NCBI GenBank assembly: GCA_002424525.1
Contig: DIKJ01000214.1
Coordinates: 1,456-13,512, forward strand
Direction: 5' to 3'
Source of the DNA: Bacteroidales bacterium UBA5621
GTDB lineage: Bacteria > Bacteroidota > Bacteroidia > Bacteroidales > VadinHA17
DNA: 12,057 nt
Of this stretch, positions 1 to 6,777 are shown piece by piece. Positions within the stretch are counted from its first letter, which is position 1; every line of letters starts with the position of its first letter. The notes under the pieces are model-generated. The model searched no databases and was not told where the DNA came from. It worked only from the letters and a program-made list of their open reading frames with translations. The position numbers were made by a program, and so were the translations under genes.

Positions 1-174
1 ATACGCACAAAATACGGGAATGAATCTGCTGAAAACACTTCCATACTTTATGGTGGCAGCTGCAAACCGTCCAATGCTTCAGAAATATTTTCAAAGCCTG
101 ATGTTGACGGCGGGCTGATAGGTGGTGCGTCCCTTAAACTGGAAGATTTCTGCGCCATAGTTGAAGCTATATAA
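1..174 (+). CDS. tpiA: Triosephosphate isomerase, C-terminal 57 residues (partial)
   Basis: This is the 3' end of a gene that begins before the window; frame 1 is open from base 1 to the TAA at 172-174. The 57 visible residues carry two hallmarks of the C-terminal part of the TIM barrel: the phosphate-binding loop [10 protein letters not shown] (fragment residues 17-26) and the last-strand motif [12 protein letters not shown] (34-45). The enzyme interconverts dihydroxyacetone phosphate and glyceraldehyde 3-phosphate in the cytoplasm, in glycolysis and gluconeogenesis. The catalytic Lys, His and Glu would lie upstream and cannot be checked. A Cys after YGGS, where many bacteria have Val, is from memory common in Bacteroidota. 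The next gene starts 7 bases after the stop, so the two are probably co-transcribed. Confidence 0.96.
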   Translation: MRTKYGNESAENTSILYGGSCKPSNASEIFSKPDVDGGLIGGASLKLEDFCAIVEAI

Positions 175-181
175 TCAGAAC

Positions 182-3100
182 ATGAGAGGAAAGCTCACCA
201 TTGTTTGCGTGCTACTCCTGTTCATTGCTCCCCTCAGGTTATCACCCCAGGCAAAACCTGCATTTTCCGGTGAACCCGGAAAATACAGGGAGGAACTGCT
301 TGCCTACATGGGATTAACCCTGAATGTAGAGCAGACAGTAAATGTAAATGCGTTCATTACAAAATGGGACAGTGCAGCTTACTCAAAGGTTACAATGTTT
401 CAGATACTTGATCTGTCAACCCAGATGACCGCAAGACAGATGAGAGCAATCCCCCATTTCAACGAATTTCTGAAAACGCTTAACGAATTTGTAGACTACA
501 AACGCGACGGAGATTTCCTTACATACTGGCTTACAGGACTCAGCGAGATGCTGTTCAATCCCAGGCTCACAAACGAGAATCTTGCCACATACTTCAGAAA
601 TACGAGCCTGCTTATAAGGGAGAATGTGCTCTTTAATTCAGGAAGCGTAAAATGGAAGGTCAAAACCAGTGACATCAAATTTGTACATGACACAATCTTT
701 AAAATAGTTATTTCCAATGGCACCCTCACCTGCTATTCACAGAGGGACAGCACAGAAATCTACAACGTCTCAGGATCATATATTCCTGATATCCAACAAT
801 TTCATGGAAAATACGGGATAGTTACATGGGAAAAGGCAGGATACCTCCGCGAGAATGTTTTTGCTGAGCTGAATAATTACAGGATAAATGCTGCAAGAAG
901 CGGTTTCACTAGCGACTCCGCGAAGCTTACGCATAAGACATACTTTAAAGAACCGGTGTACGGTACACTGAGCGATCAGGCCGTGAGCATTGCGGCAAAA
1001 GAGAGGGCAACATTTCCGAGATTTGAGACTTATGTAAAAGAGTTCCGGATCGACAATATTTATGAAGGAGTGGATTATGAGGGAGGACTGGTGTTCGAAG
1101 GAGCCAGTGTCAAAGGCAACGGAGAGCTGCTCAATCCTGCAAGGATCAGCCTCAGCAGGAATGATACCCTCTATATGAAGCTGGCATCAAACGAGTTCAC
1201 ATTCACGATTAACACCCTTACCAGCCCTGAAGCCGAGTCAGCACTCTATCTGGGAGGCGACTCTATCTACCATTCCAACCTTGGATTCTCATATAATGTC
1301 CCCGACAGGCAGGTTAGACTCCTGCGGACGAACAATCCCATTTCAAAAAGCCCCTATTTCAATTCGTACCACAGCCTCGACATGTACTTTGAAAGCCTCC
1401 TGTGGGATATGAAAAGTTCCAAAGTCATTCTATCAAGGGCCAGGGGAGCCTCTATGGGACAGGCACGGTTTGAATCGGTGTCGTCGTTCAACGCAAAATA
1501 CTTCCTCCAGCTAATGGGACTTGACGAATACCATCCCCTTAACCGTCTGAAACAGTTCAGTGAATGGTATTACTCCGAGACCTTCCCCATTGCTGAATTT
1601 GCCAAGTGGTTGAATAAGCCTGAGGAAGCCGTTACCGGGATGTGTATCGACCTCGCCAACAGAGGTTTTATCTTTTACGACCGGGCAAACAGGGAAGTGA
1701 CAATCAAGAACAAAGTGAATGATTTCATCGATTTCTTTGTCGGCAGGAAAGACTATGATGTTCTTTCGGTTATAAGCGAGACGAAGGCCCCTGTCGATAA
1801 CGCGATCCTCGATCTTAACGATTTCAGACTCAAGGTCAACGGTGTGAGGGGTGTCTTTCTCAGCGATTCACAGAATGTCATGATTTATCCTTATCAGCAA
1901 AGACTTTCTATCGGAAAGAACCGCAGCCTGGAATTCGACGGTATAGTTGAAGCAGGTCTTTTTACGATATACGGACACGATTTCGTATTTAATTATGATA
2001 CCTTCAAAATTACACTTAACAACATTGACTCAATCAAAGTCGCGGTGGAAACTGACAGGAGGAATGCTTACGGCAATCCGATTTTCGAGCGTGTGGATAA
2101 TATGTTACAGCTGGCAAAGGCAGAGCTCTATATCGACGATCCCCTGAATAAATCCGGGCTTAAAAGCCTGGACCAATATCCCATAATAAATGCTGTTTCA
2201 GAATCATATATTTTCTTTGACAGGATACCGGGACTTGAAGGCATTTACGGGAGGGATGATTTTTATTTCAGGGTCGATCCGTTCACTTACGAAAACATCG
2301 ACCATTACAAGCTTGAAGACATGAACCTTTCCGGGGTATTCCACGGAGGCAACATCTTTAAGCCTGTACGGCAGTATCTGGTAATACAGGAGAACAAAAG
2401 CCTGGGATTCAACATGACCATTCCGGAAGAGGGCATCGATATCTATGGTGAGAAGGGCCGGCTATATGATTTTTTAAGTATGAGCAATCATGGGCTCACT
2501 GGTCACGGCACGCTTAAACATCTTTCATCAACCACAATTTCAGATGAATACCGCTTCTACCCCGATTCAATGACGACCCAGGCAAAGGTATTCAATATTC
2601 ATAATGACGGATCAGGCCTCTTTCCCGACCTGGCCAGTCAGGATGTAAAAATCAGGTGGATGCCTGAGAAAGATGAATGGCTTGCAATAAATGCCAGAGG
2701 CAAATCTTTCAGCATGTTTGAGAACGGTACCAGCCTCGACGGCAGTTTAACCCTCACCCCGGCCGTCGTTAACGGATCAGGCATAATAAACATGCCTGAT
2801 TCAAGAATCAGTTCTGATCTCTTCAGGTTTACTTCAGCCACCATACATGCTGATACCGCGGATTATAATCTAAAATCCGCCTCTACGAGCGGAGATGCGT
2901 TTATTGCCGAGAATGCTTCCACCGATATAAATTTCAACCAGAACATCGCCAGTTTCCGCCTCAATACAGGATCGTCCGTGGTGAAATTTCCTGAGATTCA
3001 ATATATCTGTACAATGACCGATTTTGTATACAATATGAGTACAGGAATCCTCGATATGGAGCAAAAAGGCAAGAGTTCCGGAGAACTTTTGACTCCCGTT

Positions 3101-4690
3101 CAGCTTCTGAGGGTGAGCCTGTCTAACCTCGAAAAGCCGACTTTCTTTTCAACCAATGCGATCCGGGATACCATAACCTTTTTGTCGGGAAAGGCACGCT
3201 ATTACGTTAAGGAGGAGTATATCGAAGCAGAAAAAATTAATTACCTGAAAATTGCCGATGCGCTCATTCAGCCTGGCAAAGGGAAGATGATCATTGACAG
3301 GAGAGCAAGGATAAGAGAGCTCCAGGATGCCATGCTTGCTGTCAATAACCGTCATATTCTTCACTCTGGCAAGATTAATATCGAATCTACCAGAAGATAT
3401 TCAGGCAGTGCACTTTACGACTACCTGGGAGAGAACAGGGAGATCCAGCGGATCAGCTTCCCTGAGCTGAATGTGGATACACTGACGACAACTGCCAGGG
3501 GTAATATTCCGGTAAGCCAGAATTTCATGCTCAGCCCGGCCTTTACATTTTCCGGGGATGTCTTTCTTTCAGCCAGGGCTAATCTGCTCACGTTCACCGG
3601 TGCGGCCGGCATCCTGCATGATTGCAGCCGGTTAACCAGCCATTCGGTAAAATTCAGATCGGACATCGATCCGATGAATGTCATGATACCGGTAAGTGAA
3701 AAGCCCAGGGACATAAATGATAATCTCGTCTATTCAGGTTCATTCATCAATACAGATTCAGCTCATATTTACCCGGCTTTTCTCTCTCACCAGAAAGCAT
3801 GGAGTGATGTCGGCCTGATAAACTCCAATGGCTTTCTCTGGTACGACAAATCGAAAAACCGCTATGTGATAGCCTCCCGTGAAAAAATTGCAGACCCGGC
3901 TATACACGGTTCCCTGGTTGCATTCGATAAAAATTTCTGTGTCGTTTCGGGTGAAGGCACTCTCTCTTTCGGTGCCAATTTTGATCTCATGAAAATGAAC
4001 ACAGCAGGGAGAGTGATCCAGACCCTTGATTCAGGAAAAGTCAACATAGACGCTATTCTGGCTCTCGATTTTCACTTCTCCCCCGAAGCGCTTGCTGTAA
4101 TGAGTGAACAGATACGGATGACACCATCGCTCAGGACTGTTAACCTGAACACTGATCTGATCGATAAGGGAATGAAGGACCTAATAGGCGTCAGTGCTGC
4201 CAGCCGCCTGAAGGAGGAGCTCGATCTGTTCGGGACAAGCAGGAATTTTCCAAAGGAGTTCACTTATGAACTGCTGTTGAACGACGTCAAACTTTACTGG
4301 AATGAGTTTACCTCATCATTCCGGTCGGAGGGAAAGATTGGCATAGGCTTCATCGGTACACAGCCGGTTAACCTGTATGTGGACGGTTATATCGAAATAC
4401 AGCGCAGGCGTTCAGGAGATCTGATCGATGTTTACCTTAAAGCTGATCAATCGGCCTGGTACTATTTCTCCTACTTCAGGGGCGTTATGATGGCACAGGC
4501 CGGAAACAGCAACTTCAACAGGATAATCTCCTCTGCAAGAGCCAAAGACAGGAGAGATCCTTCATCAACTGCAAGACTTGCTTACTCTTATATGATTGCA
4601 GTGGAGGACAGGCTCGGGAGATTCCTGAGAAGGATGGAAAGCAGTGACGCTGAGAGGGAACTCTCACCTTTTGACGGGTTGTTCAAATAA
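182..4690 (+). CDS. Very large exported protein of unknown function (about 1502 aa), Bacteroidota-type
   Basis: I do not recognise a characterised function. I prefer the ATG at 182: it lies 7 bases after the tpiA stop and gives a clean signal peptide (basic MRGK, hydrophobic core to about residue 18, cleavage near Ala24). The frame is also open from a TTG at 161, but that would overlap tpiA. No further membrane segment is evident, so the mature protein is probably periplasmic or outer-membrane associated. Residues about 30-135 look helical, and about 135-440 look beta-rich. Residues about 458-520 read like a winged helix. A long beta-rich stretch with recurring Gly/Asp/Tyr patterns follows (the FDGIVEAGLF segment near 584, YIDDPLNKSGL near 650, PDSM at 794-797). 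Residues about 1450-1490 are basic and helical. Proteins of this size and pattern are, from memory, conserved but uncharacterised in Bacteroidota. A relationship to LptA/OstA- or AsmA-like envelope proteins is only a guess. rsmE follows 24 bases later. Confidence 0.9.
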   Translation: MRGKLTIVCVLLLFIAPLRLSPQAKPAFSGEPGKYREELLAYMGLTLNVEQTVNVNAFITKWDSAAYSKVTMFQILDLSTQMTARQMRAIPHFNEFLKTLNEFVDYKRDGDFLTYWLTGLSEMLFNPRLTNENLATYFRNTSLLIRENVLFNSGSVKWKVKTSDIKFVHDTIFKIVISNGTLTCYSQRDSTEIYNVSGSYIPDIQQFHGKYGIVTWEKAGYLRENVFAELNNYRINAARSGFTSDSAKLTHKTYFKEPVYGTLSDQAVSIAAKERATFPRFETYVKEFRIDNIYEGVDYEGGLVFEGASVKGNGELLNPARISLSRNDTLYMKLASNEFTFTINTLTSPEAESALYLGGDSIYHSNLGFSYNVPDRQVRLLRTNNPISKSPYFNSYHSLDMYFESLLWDMKSSKVILSRARGASMGQARFESVSSFNAKYFLQLMGLDEYHPLNRLKQFSEWYYSETFPIAEFAKWLNKPEEAVTGMCIDLANRGFIFYDRANREVTIKNKVNDFIDFFVGRKDYDVLSVISETKAPVDNAILDLNDFRLKVNGVRGVFLSDSQNVMIYPYQQRLSIGKNRSLEFDGIVEAGLFTIYGHDFVFNYDTFKITLNNIDSIKVAVETDRRNAYGNPIFERVDNMLQLAKAELYIDDPLNKSGLKSLDQYPIINAVSESYIFFDRIPGLEGIYGRDDFYFRVDPFTYENIDHYKLEDMNLSGVFHGGNIFKPVRQYLVIQENKSLGFNMTIPEEGIDIYGEKGRLYDFLSMSNHGLTGHGTLKHLSSTTISDEYRFYPDSMTTQAKVFNIHNDGSGLFPDLASQDVKIRWMPEKDEWLAINARGKSFSMFENGTSLDGSLTLTPAVVNGSGIINMPDSRISSDLFRFTSATIHADTADYNLKSASTSGDAFIAENASTDINFNQNIASFRLNTGSSVVKFPEIQYICTMTDFVYNMSTGILDMEQKGKSSGELLTPVQLLRVSLSNLEKPTFFSTNAIRDTITFLSGKARYYVKEEYIEAEKINYLKIADALIQPGKGKMIIDRRARIRELQDAMLAVNNRHILHSGKINIESTRRYSGSALYDYLGENREIQRISFPELNVDTLTTTARGNIPVSQNFMLSPAFTFSGDVFLSARANLLTFTGAAGILHDCSRLTSHSVKFRSDIDPMNVMIPVSEKPRDINDNLVYSGSFINTDSAHIYPAFLSHQKAWSDVGLINSNGFLWYDKSKNRYVIASREKIADPAIHGSLVAFDKNFCVVSGEGTLSFGANFDLMKMNTAGRVIQTLDSGKVNIDAILALDFHFSPEALAVMSEQIRMTPSLRTVNLNTDLIDKGMKDLIGVSAASRLKEELDLFGTSRNFPKEFTYELLLNDVKLYWNEFTSSFRSEGKIGIGFIGTQPVNLYVDGYIEIQRRRSGDLIDVYLKADQSAWYYFSYFRGVMMAQAGNSNFNRIISSARAKDRRDPSSTARLAYSYMIAVEDRLGRFLRRMESSDAERELSPFDGLFK

Positions 4691-4714
4691 ACTATAGCCG
4701 GATCACAAATTGCC

Positions 4715-5419
4715 ATGCAGATCTTTTATGCTCCGGATATCACCAGCAAAAGCTGTATATTAAGCGAGACCGAATCGAGACACTGCATACGTGTATTAAG
4801 GATGTCATCCGGAGACCCGGTAAAAATTGTTGACGGAGCCGGCACTCTTTTTGAAGGATTAATCAGCGATCCCGATCCCCTGAGATGCGGAATCACAATT
4901 ACCGGTACCATAAAAGATTTTGAAAAAAGGAATTACAGGCTTCACATAGCTGTCTCTCCATTAAAGAATTATGAGCGGTTTGAATGGTTTGTTGAGAAGA
5001 GTGTCGAAATAGGTATAGATATGATCACTCCGCTTATCTGCAGCAGAACTGAAAAAGCGGTGATAAAGGCTGGCAGGACAGCGAAGATAATCATCTCTGC
5101 GATGAAACAATCTGTAAAGGCTTTCAGGCCCATACTGAACAGCCCCTGCCGCTTTGATGAATTCATCAGCCTCAGCCATGGCGGAGTCCTTATGATATCT
5201 CATTGCAGCAATAAATTCAGCAGGGACAAAATCGACGCTGTCTGCCCCAAAGGTCAGGATGCAGTAATCCTGATAGGACCCGAAGGTGATTTCAGCGAGG
5301 AAGAAATAGAAAAAGCCCTTGAAAAAGGTTTCAGGTCAGTTCATCTGGGAAGAAGCAGGCTGAGAACAGAAACGGCAGGCATAGCTGCCTGCCATTCTGT
5401 CTATTCTATCAACCAGTAG
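4715..5419 (+). CDS. rsmE: 16S rRNA (uracil1498-N3)-methyltransferase
   Basis: RsmE methylates N3 of U1498 in 16S rRNA, near the decoding site of the 30S subunit, using S-adenosylmethionine. The 234-residue product has the usual length. The N-terminal 70 or so residues are the PUA-like RNA-binding part (motif SRHCIRVLRMSSGD, residues 21-34). The rest is the SPOUT methyltransferase domain with its trefoil-knot signature: LIGPEGDFSEEEI (186-198) and LGRSRLRTETA (211-221), which bind the cofactor. The middle motif EKSVEIGIDMITPL is also family-typical. No key residue seems missing. The ATG at 4715 is the first start after the upstream stop and gives a normal N-terminus (MQIFYAPD). It is the last gene of the plus-strand cluster and converges on the zinc-ribbon gene with 9 bases between stops. 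No hairpin terminator is visible in that gap. Confidence 0.97.
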   Translation: MQIFYAPDITSKSCILSETESRHCIRVLRMSSGDPVKIVDGAGTLFEGLISDPDPLRCGITITGTIKDFEKRNYRLHIAVSPLKNYERFEWFVEKSVEIGIDMITPLICSRTEKAVIKAGRTAKIIISAMKQSVKAFRPILNSPCRFDEFISLSHGGVLMISHCSNKFSRDKIDAVCPKGQDAVILIGPEGDFSEEEIEKALEKGFRSVHLGRSRLRTETAGIAACHSVYSINQ

Positions 5420-5428
5420 GAGAATTCA

Positions 5429-5641
5429 TTAGCCTACAAAGAAGTCGAAAACGTCACCCACTTTGTTTGACGGGACGTTATACAGCTCGGTGTATTTGCA
5501 TTTAGAGCAAACAACGGATGTGAATTTCCTGTTCTGGATATTGAATATCTTGGTAAGGAAAGAGCTTGCTGTGCGGACCTCGCCAATCTCGCAGGTACGC
5601 GTTCCGCACTTTGGACAGGTGTATTTAAGAGGCTTGTTCAT
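5429..5641 (-). CDS. Small zinc-ribbon protein (70 aa)
   Basis: This 70-residue protein has two CxxC knuckles, C9-P-K-C12 and C45-S-K-C48, placed to bind one zinc ion. Between them is the pattern GEVRTASSFLTKIFNIQNRKF, then VVCSKCKYTELY and a FDFFVG end. This matches the small zinc-ribbon family once called DUF2082, sometimes labelled nucleic-acid-binding or GTP-binding without firm proof. The protein is cytoplasmic (no signal peptide) and its role is unknown. The ATG at 5641-5639 overlaps by 17 bases the end of the Arc-like reading frame upstream, which suggests past or present translational coupling. A strong hairpin terminator lies about 100 bases upstream on the same strand, so expression needs either read-through or a promoter inside 5642-5745. 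I found no convincing promoter there. Confidence 0.92.
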   Translation of the reverse strand: MNKPLKYTCPKCGTRTCEIGEVRTASSFLTKIFNIQNRKFTSVVCSKCKYTELYNVPSNKVGDVFDFFVG

Positions 5642-5744
5642 CTTTATCTTTTTGAGGATTTTGTGATTTAGTCTTCCATCTGCCTGCTTTCTTCAGCGCC
5701 TGATCCAGAAGGTATTCAATCTGCCCGTTCGTGCTGCGGAACAA
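5625..5744 (-). pseudogene. N-terminally truncated Arc/CopG-like DNA-binding protein remnant
   Basis: On the minus strand a frame of 39 codons ends at TAA (5627-5625). It reads FRSTNGQIEYLLDQALKKAGRW and then a charged tail. The part FRSxNGQIEYLLxxALKKAGR is the C-terminal half of the small Arc-family ribbon-helix-helix-like proteins common in bacteria. The family's N-terminal strand and first helix (about 25 residues) are missing. Upstream, the frame runs straight into the poly-T side of the terminator at 5746-5775 and has no ATG. Only a TTG at 5744-5742 could start it, just before the conserved FRS. It overlaps the zinc-ribbon ATG by 17 bases. The simplest reading is a gene whose 5' half was lost when the sigma-factor operon and its terminator came to lie next to it. 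A short functional product from TTG is less likely but not excluded. This frame accounts for most of the gap between the neighbouring genes. Confidence 0.6.
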
Positions 5745-5775
5745 AAAAAAACACAGATTTTTTTCTGTGTTTTTT
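5743..5775 (-). terminator. Rho-independent terminator of the sigma factor / 65-aa operon
   Basis: A perfect 12-base inverted repeat lies at 5746-5757 and 5764-5775, with arms AAAAAACACAGA and TCTGTGTTTTTT and a 6-base loop. On the minus strand the second arm runs into nine consecutive T residues, the classic intrinsic terminator form. It starts 3 bases after the TGA (5781-5779) of the 65-residue gene. Because the arms are A/T-rich at their base and symmetric, the plus strand also shows a hairpin followed by T residues, so it could act in both directions. Confidence 0.78.
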
Positions 5776-5778
5776 CTC

Positions 5779-5976
5779 TCAGTTGTTTTGCCTGATCCGT
5801 TTTATCAGGCGTTTGGTAACCCGTCTCCCCGGAGATGCTTTCACCAGGCTAAGTAGGCTCATCACCTCGCAGAACTGTGAATTAAATCCCCATGCATCTT
5901 CATAGAGATCAATCTTGTCTACATCAATGTCCCGGTAAGAAATTAAGGGTGTAGAATTTATACCCATAGGCTTCAT
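5779..5976 (-). CDS. Small protein (65 aa) downstream of the ECF sigma factor; possible sigma regulator
   Basis: I do not recognise this as a named family. It begins MKPMGINSTPLISY (an alternative Met is at residue 4), continues with an acidic aromatic middle (DIDVDKIDLYEDAWGFNSQF), and ends in a very basic tail (SPGRRVTKRLIKRIRQNN). It has no signal peptide, no membrane segment and a single Cys (36), so it does not look like a zinc or membrane anti-sigma factor. It starts 49 bases after the sigma-factor stop, and a strong terminator follows its own stop directly. This makes a compact two-gene unit. Small proteins directly downstream of an ECF sigma gene are often its regulator, and Bacteroides fragilis EcfO with its partner Reo is, from memory, a similar arrangement. 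A regulator role here is inference from position only. That the frame is a real gene is supported by the stop-terminator spacing. Confidence 0.75.
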   Translation of the reverse strand: MKPMGINSTPLISYRDIDVDKIDLYEDAWGFNSQFCEVMSLLSLVKASPGRRVTKRLIKRIRQNN

Positions 5977-6025
5977 GATTATTTTTATCAGAAAACGGCC
6001 CGTGGGGATAAATATTGTTCCCTTT

Positions 6026-6613
6026 TTAATTTAATGTAAGGCTGATCTTTTTTTCTTCCATCATTTTTCTCATGTTGATGAGGGCATACCTCATCCGGCC
6101 GAGGGCTGTGTTGATGCTTACATCGGTAATGTCTGCAATTTCCTTGAAGCTCAATCCTGAATAATGACGCAGTATCACCACTTCCCGCTGGTCATCCGGC
6201 AACTGGCTTATAAGCCTTCTTATATCCTTCTGGATCTGCCTTTTTATCAGATGATCCTCGATATTGGCTTCGGCCAGTCGCTTGGAATTGAACAGGTCTG
6301 ACTCATAATCATCGTTCGAGATGGTATTGAGTTGTTTGATCCTGCGGAAGTGATCGATTATCAGGTTATGAGCTATTCGCATAACCCACGAGATGAACTT
6401 TCCGTTATCGTAGTACTTTCCCGATTTGACGGACTGTATCACCTTCAGGAATGTATCCTGGAAAAGATCTTCAGCAAGCGCCTGATCGCGTATATACAAG
6501 CTTATATAAGCGAATACCTTGTTCTTATGACGTTTGATTAGCTGTTCGAAGCAGGACTGCTCACCTTTTATGAACCTTTCGATCAGTTCATAATCGGAAA
6601 TCATTTTTTTCAT
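6026..6613 (-). CDS. RNA polymerase ECF-type sigma-70 factor (195 aa)
   Basis: The 195-residue protein has the two-domain layout of an ECF sigma factor. Region 2 spans about residues 24-92 (RHKNKVFAYI, AEDLFQDTFLKVIQ, FISWVMRIAHNLIIDHFRR); it binds core polymerase and the -10 element. Region 4 spans about 122-185 (LPDDQREVVILRHYSGLSFKEIADITDVSINTALGRMRYALINMRK), with the -35-binding helix-turn-helix near 154-180. No extra C-terminal domain, signal peptide or membrane segment is present. It directs polymerase to an alternative promoter set, and the regulon cannot be read from this window. The start at 6613 gives MKKMISDYEL; Met4 (6604) is an alternative. The gene is first in a unit with the 65-residue protein and is transcribed away from uvrA. 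The next-door terminator makes this unit self-contained. Symbols such as sigW or rpoE seen in automatic annotation would not be justified. Confidence 0.96.
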   Translation of the reverse strand: MKKMISDYELIERFIKGEQSCFEQLIKRHKNKVFAYISLYIRDQALAEDLFQDTFLKVIQSVKSGKYYDNGKFISWVMRIAHNLIIDHFRRIKQLNTISNDDYESDLFNSKRLAEANIEDHLIKRQIQKDIRRLISQLPDDQREVVILRHYSGLSFKEIADITDVSINTALGRMRYALINMRKMMEEKKISLTLN

Positions 6614-6618
6614 TGCTC

Positions 6619-6640
6619 ACTCTTTTAATAAATCAAGAGT
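6619..6640. repeat. Short inverted repeat just upstream of the sigma-factor start
   Basis: Arms ACTCTT (6619-6624) and AAGAGT (6635-6640) flank a 10-base AT-rich spacer. The repeat ends 5 bases from the sigma-factor ATG, so it would lie in the untranslated leader. It could be an operator or a weak hairpin affecting translation, but six-base arms in AT-rich DNA also occur by chance. Confidence 0.25.
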
Positions 6641-6707
6641 AGAGTTGTTTGATAGGCAGTCCTCCTTTAGAGTTAGTTTGTAGTAATCAGCAAGGCAAAG
6701 AAAACAA

Positions 6708-6736
6708 TTTTTTTTGATTTGAAAGTGTTACTTTTG
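6708..6736 (+). promoter_or_regulatory. Candidate uvrA promoter (Bacteroidota primary sigma type)
   Basis: TACTTTTG at 6729-6736 is a perfect match to the TAnnTTTG -7 consensus of Bacteroidota. The -33 TTTG is not perfect: the best candidate is a T run beginning at 6708, 17 bases upstream. Transcription would begin near 6743, leaving a leader of about 35 bases before the uvrA ATG at 6778. This is a consensus match only. Confidence 0.45.
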
Positions 6737-6777
6737 ACTTTTTACGGAATTTTCATAAAAAAGTTACATTATTACAG

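Larger units (their letters stand above)
6614..6777. other. Divergent intergenic region between the sigma-factor gene and uvrA
   Basis: These 164 bases contain no convincing gene. They must hold the promoters of both neighbours. The uvrA side has a good -7 element (listed separately). For the sigma gene, the minus strand has TTTG (6699-6696), a 20-base spacer, then TAACTCTA (6675-6668), which fits the TTTG / TAnnTTTG consensus only in part. An ECF gene may also be read from a different promoter class. The minus strand also has AAAGGAGG at 6667-6660, about 46 bases before the sigma ATG and too far to serve it. Confidence 0.6.

Noticed and set aside
161..181. TTG at 161 as the start of the large exported protein
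   Set aside because: It would overlap the tpiA coding end by 14 bases and put extra residues (KLYNQN) before an already well-formed signal peptide; ATG at 182 is a better start.
3421..3714. Minus-strand frames inside the large exported-protein gene, such as this 97-codon one
   Set aside because: They have no recognisable domains and lie fully within a long frame with a signal peptide and consistent coding pattern.
5463..5666. Plus-strand 67-codon frame opposite the zinc-ribbon gene
   Set aside because: It is the antisense shadow of the zinc-ribbon gene, whose CxxC motifs and family pattern are clear on the minus strand.
6660..6667. AGGAGG as the ribosome binding site of the sigma factor
   Set aside because: It lies about 46 bases from the ATG, far outside the working range, and no ATG, GTG or TTG start sits at a suitable distance.
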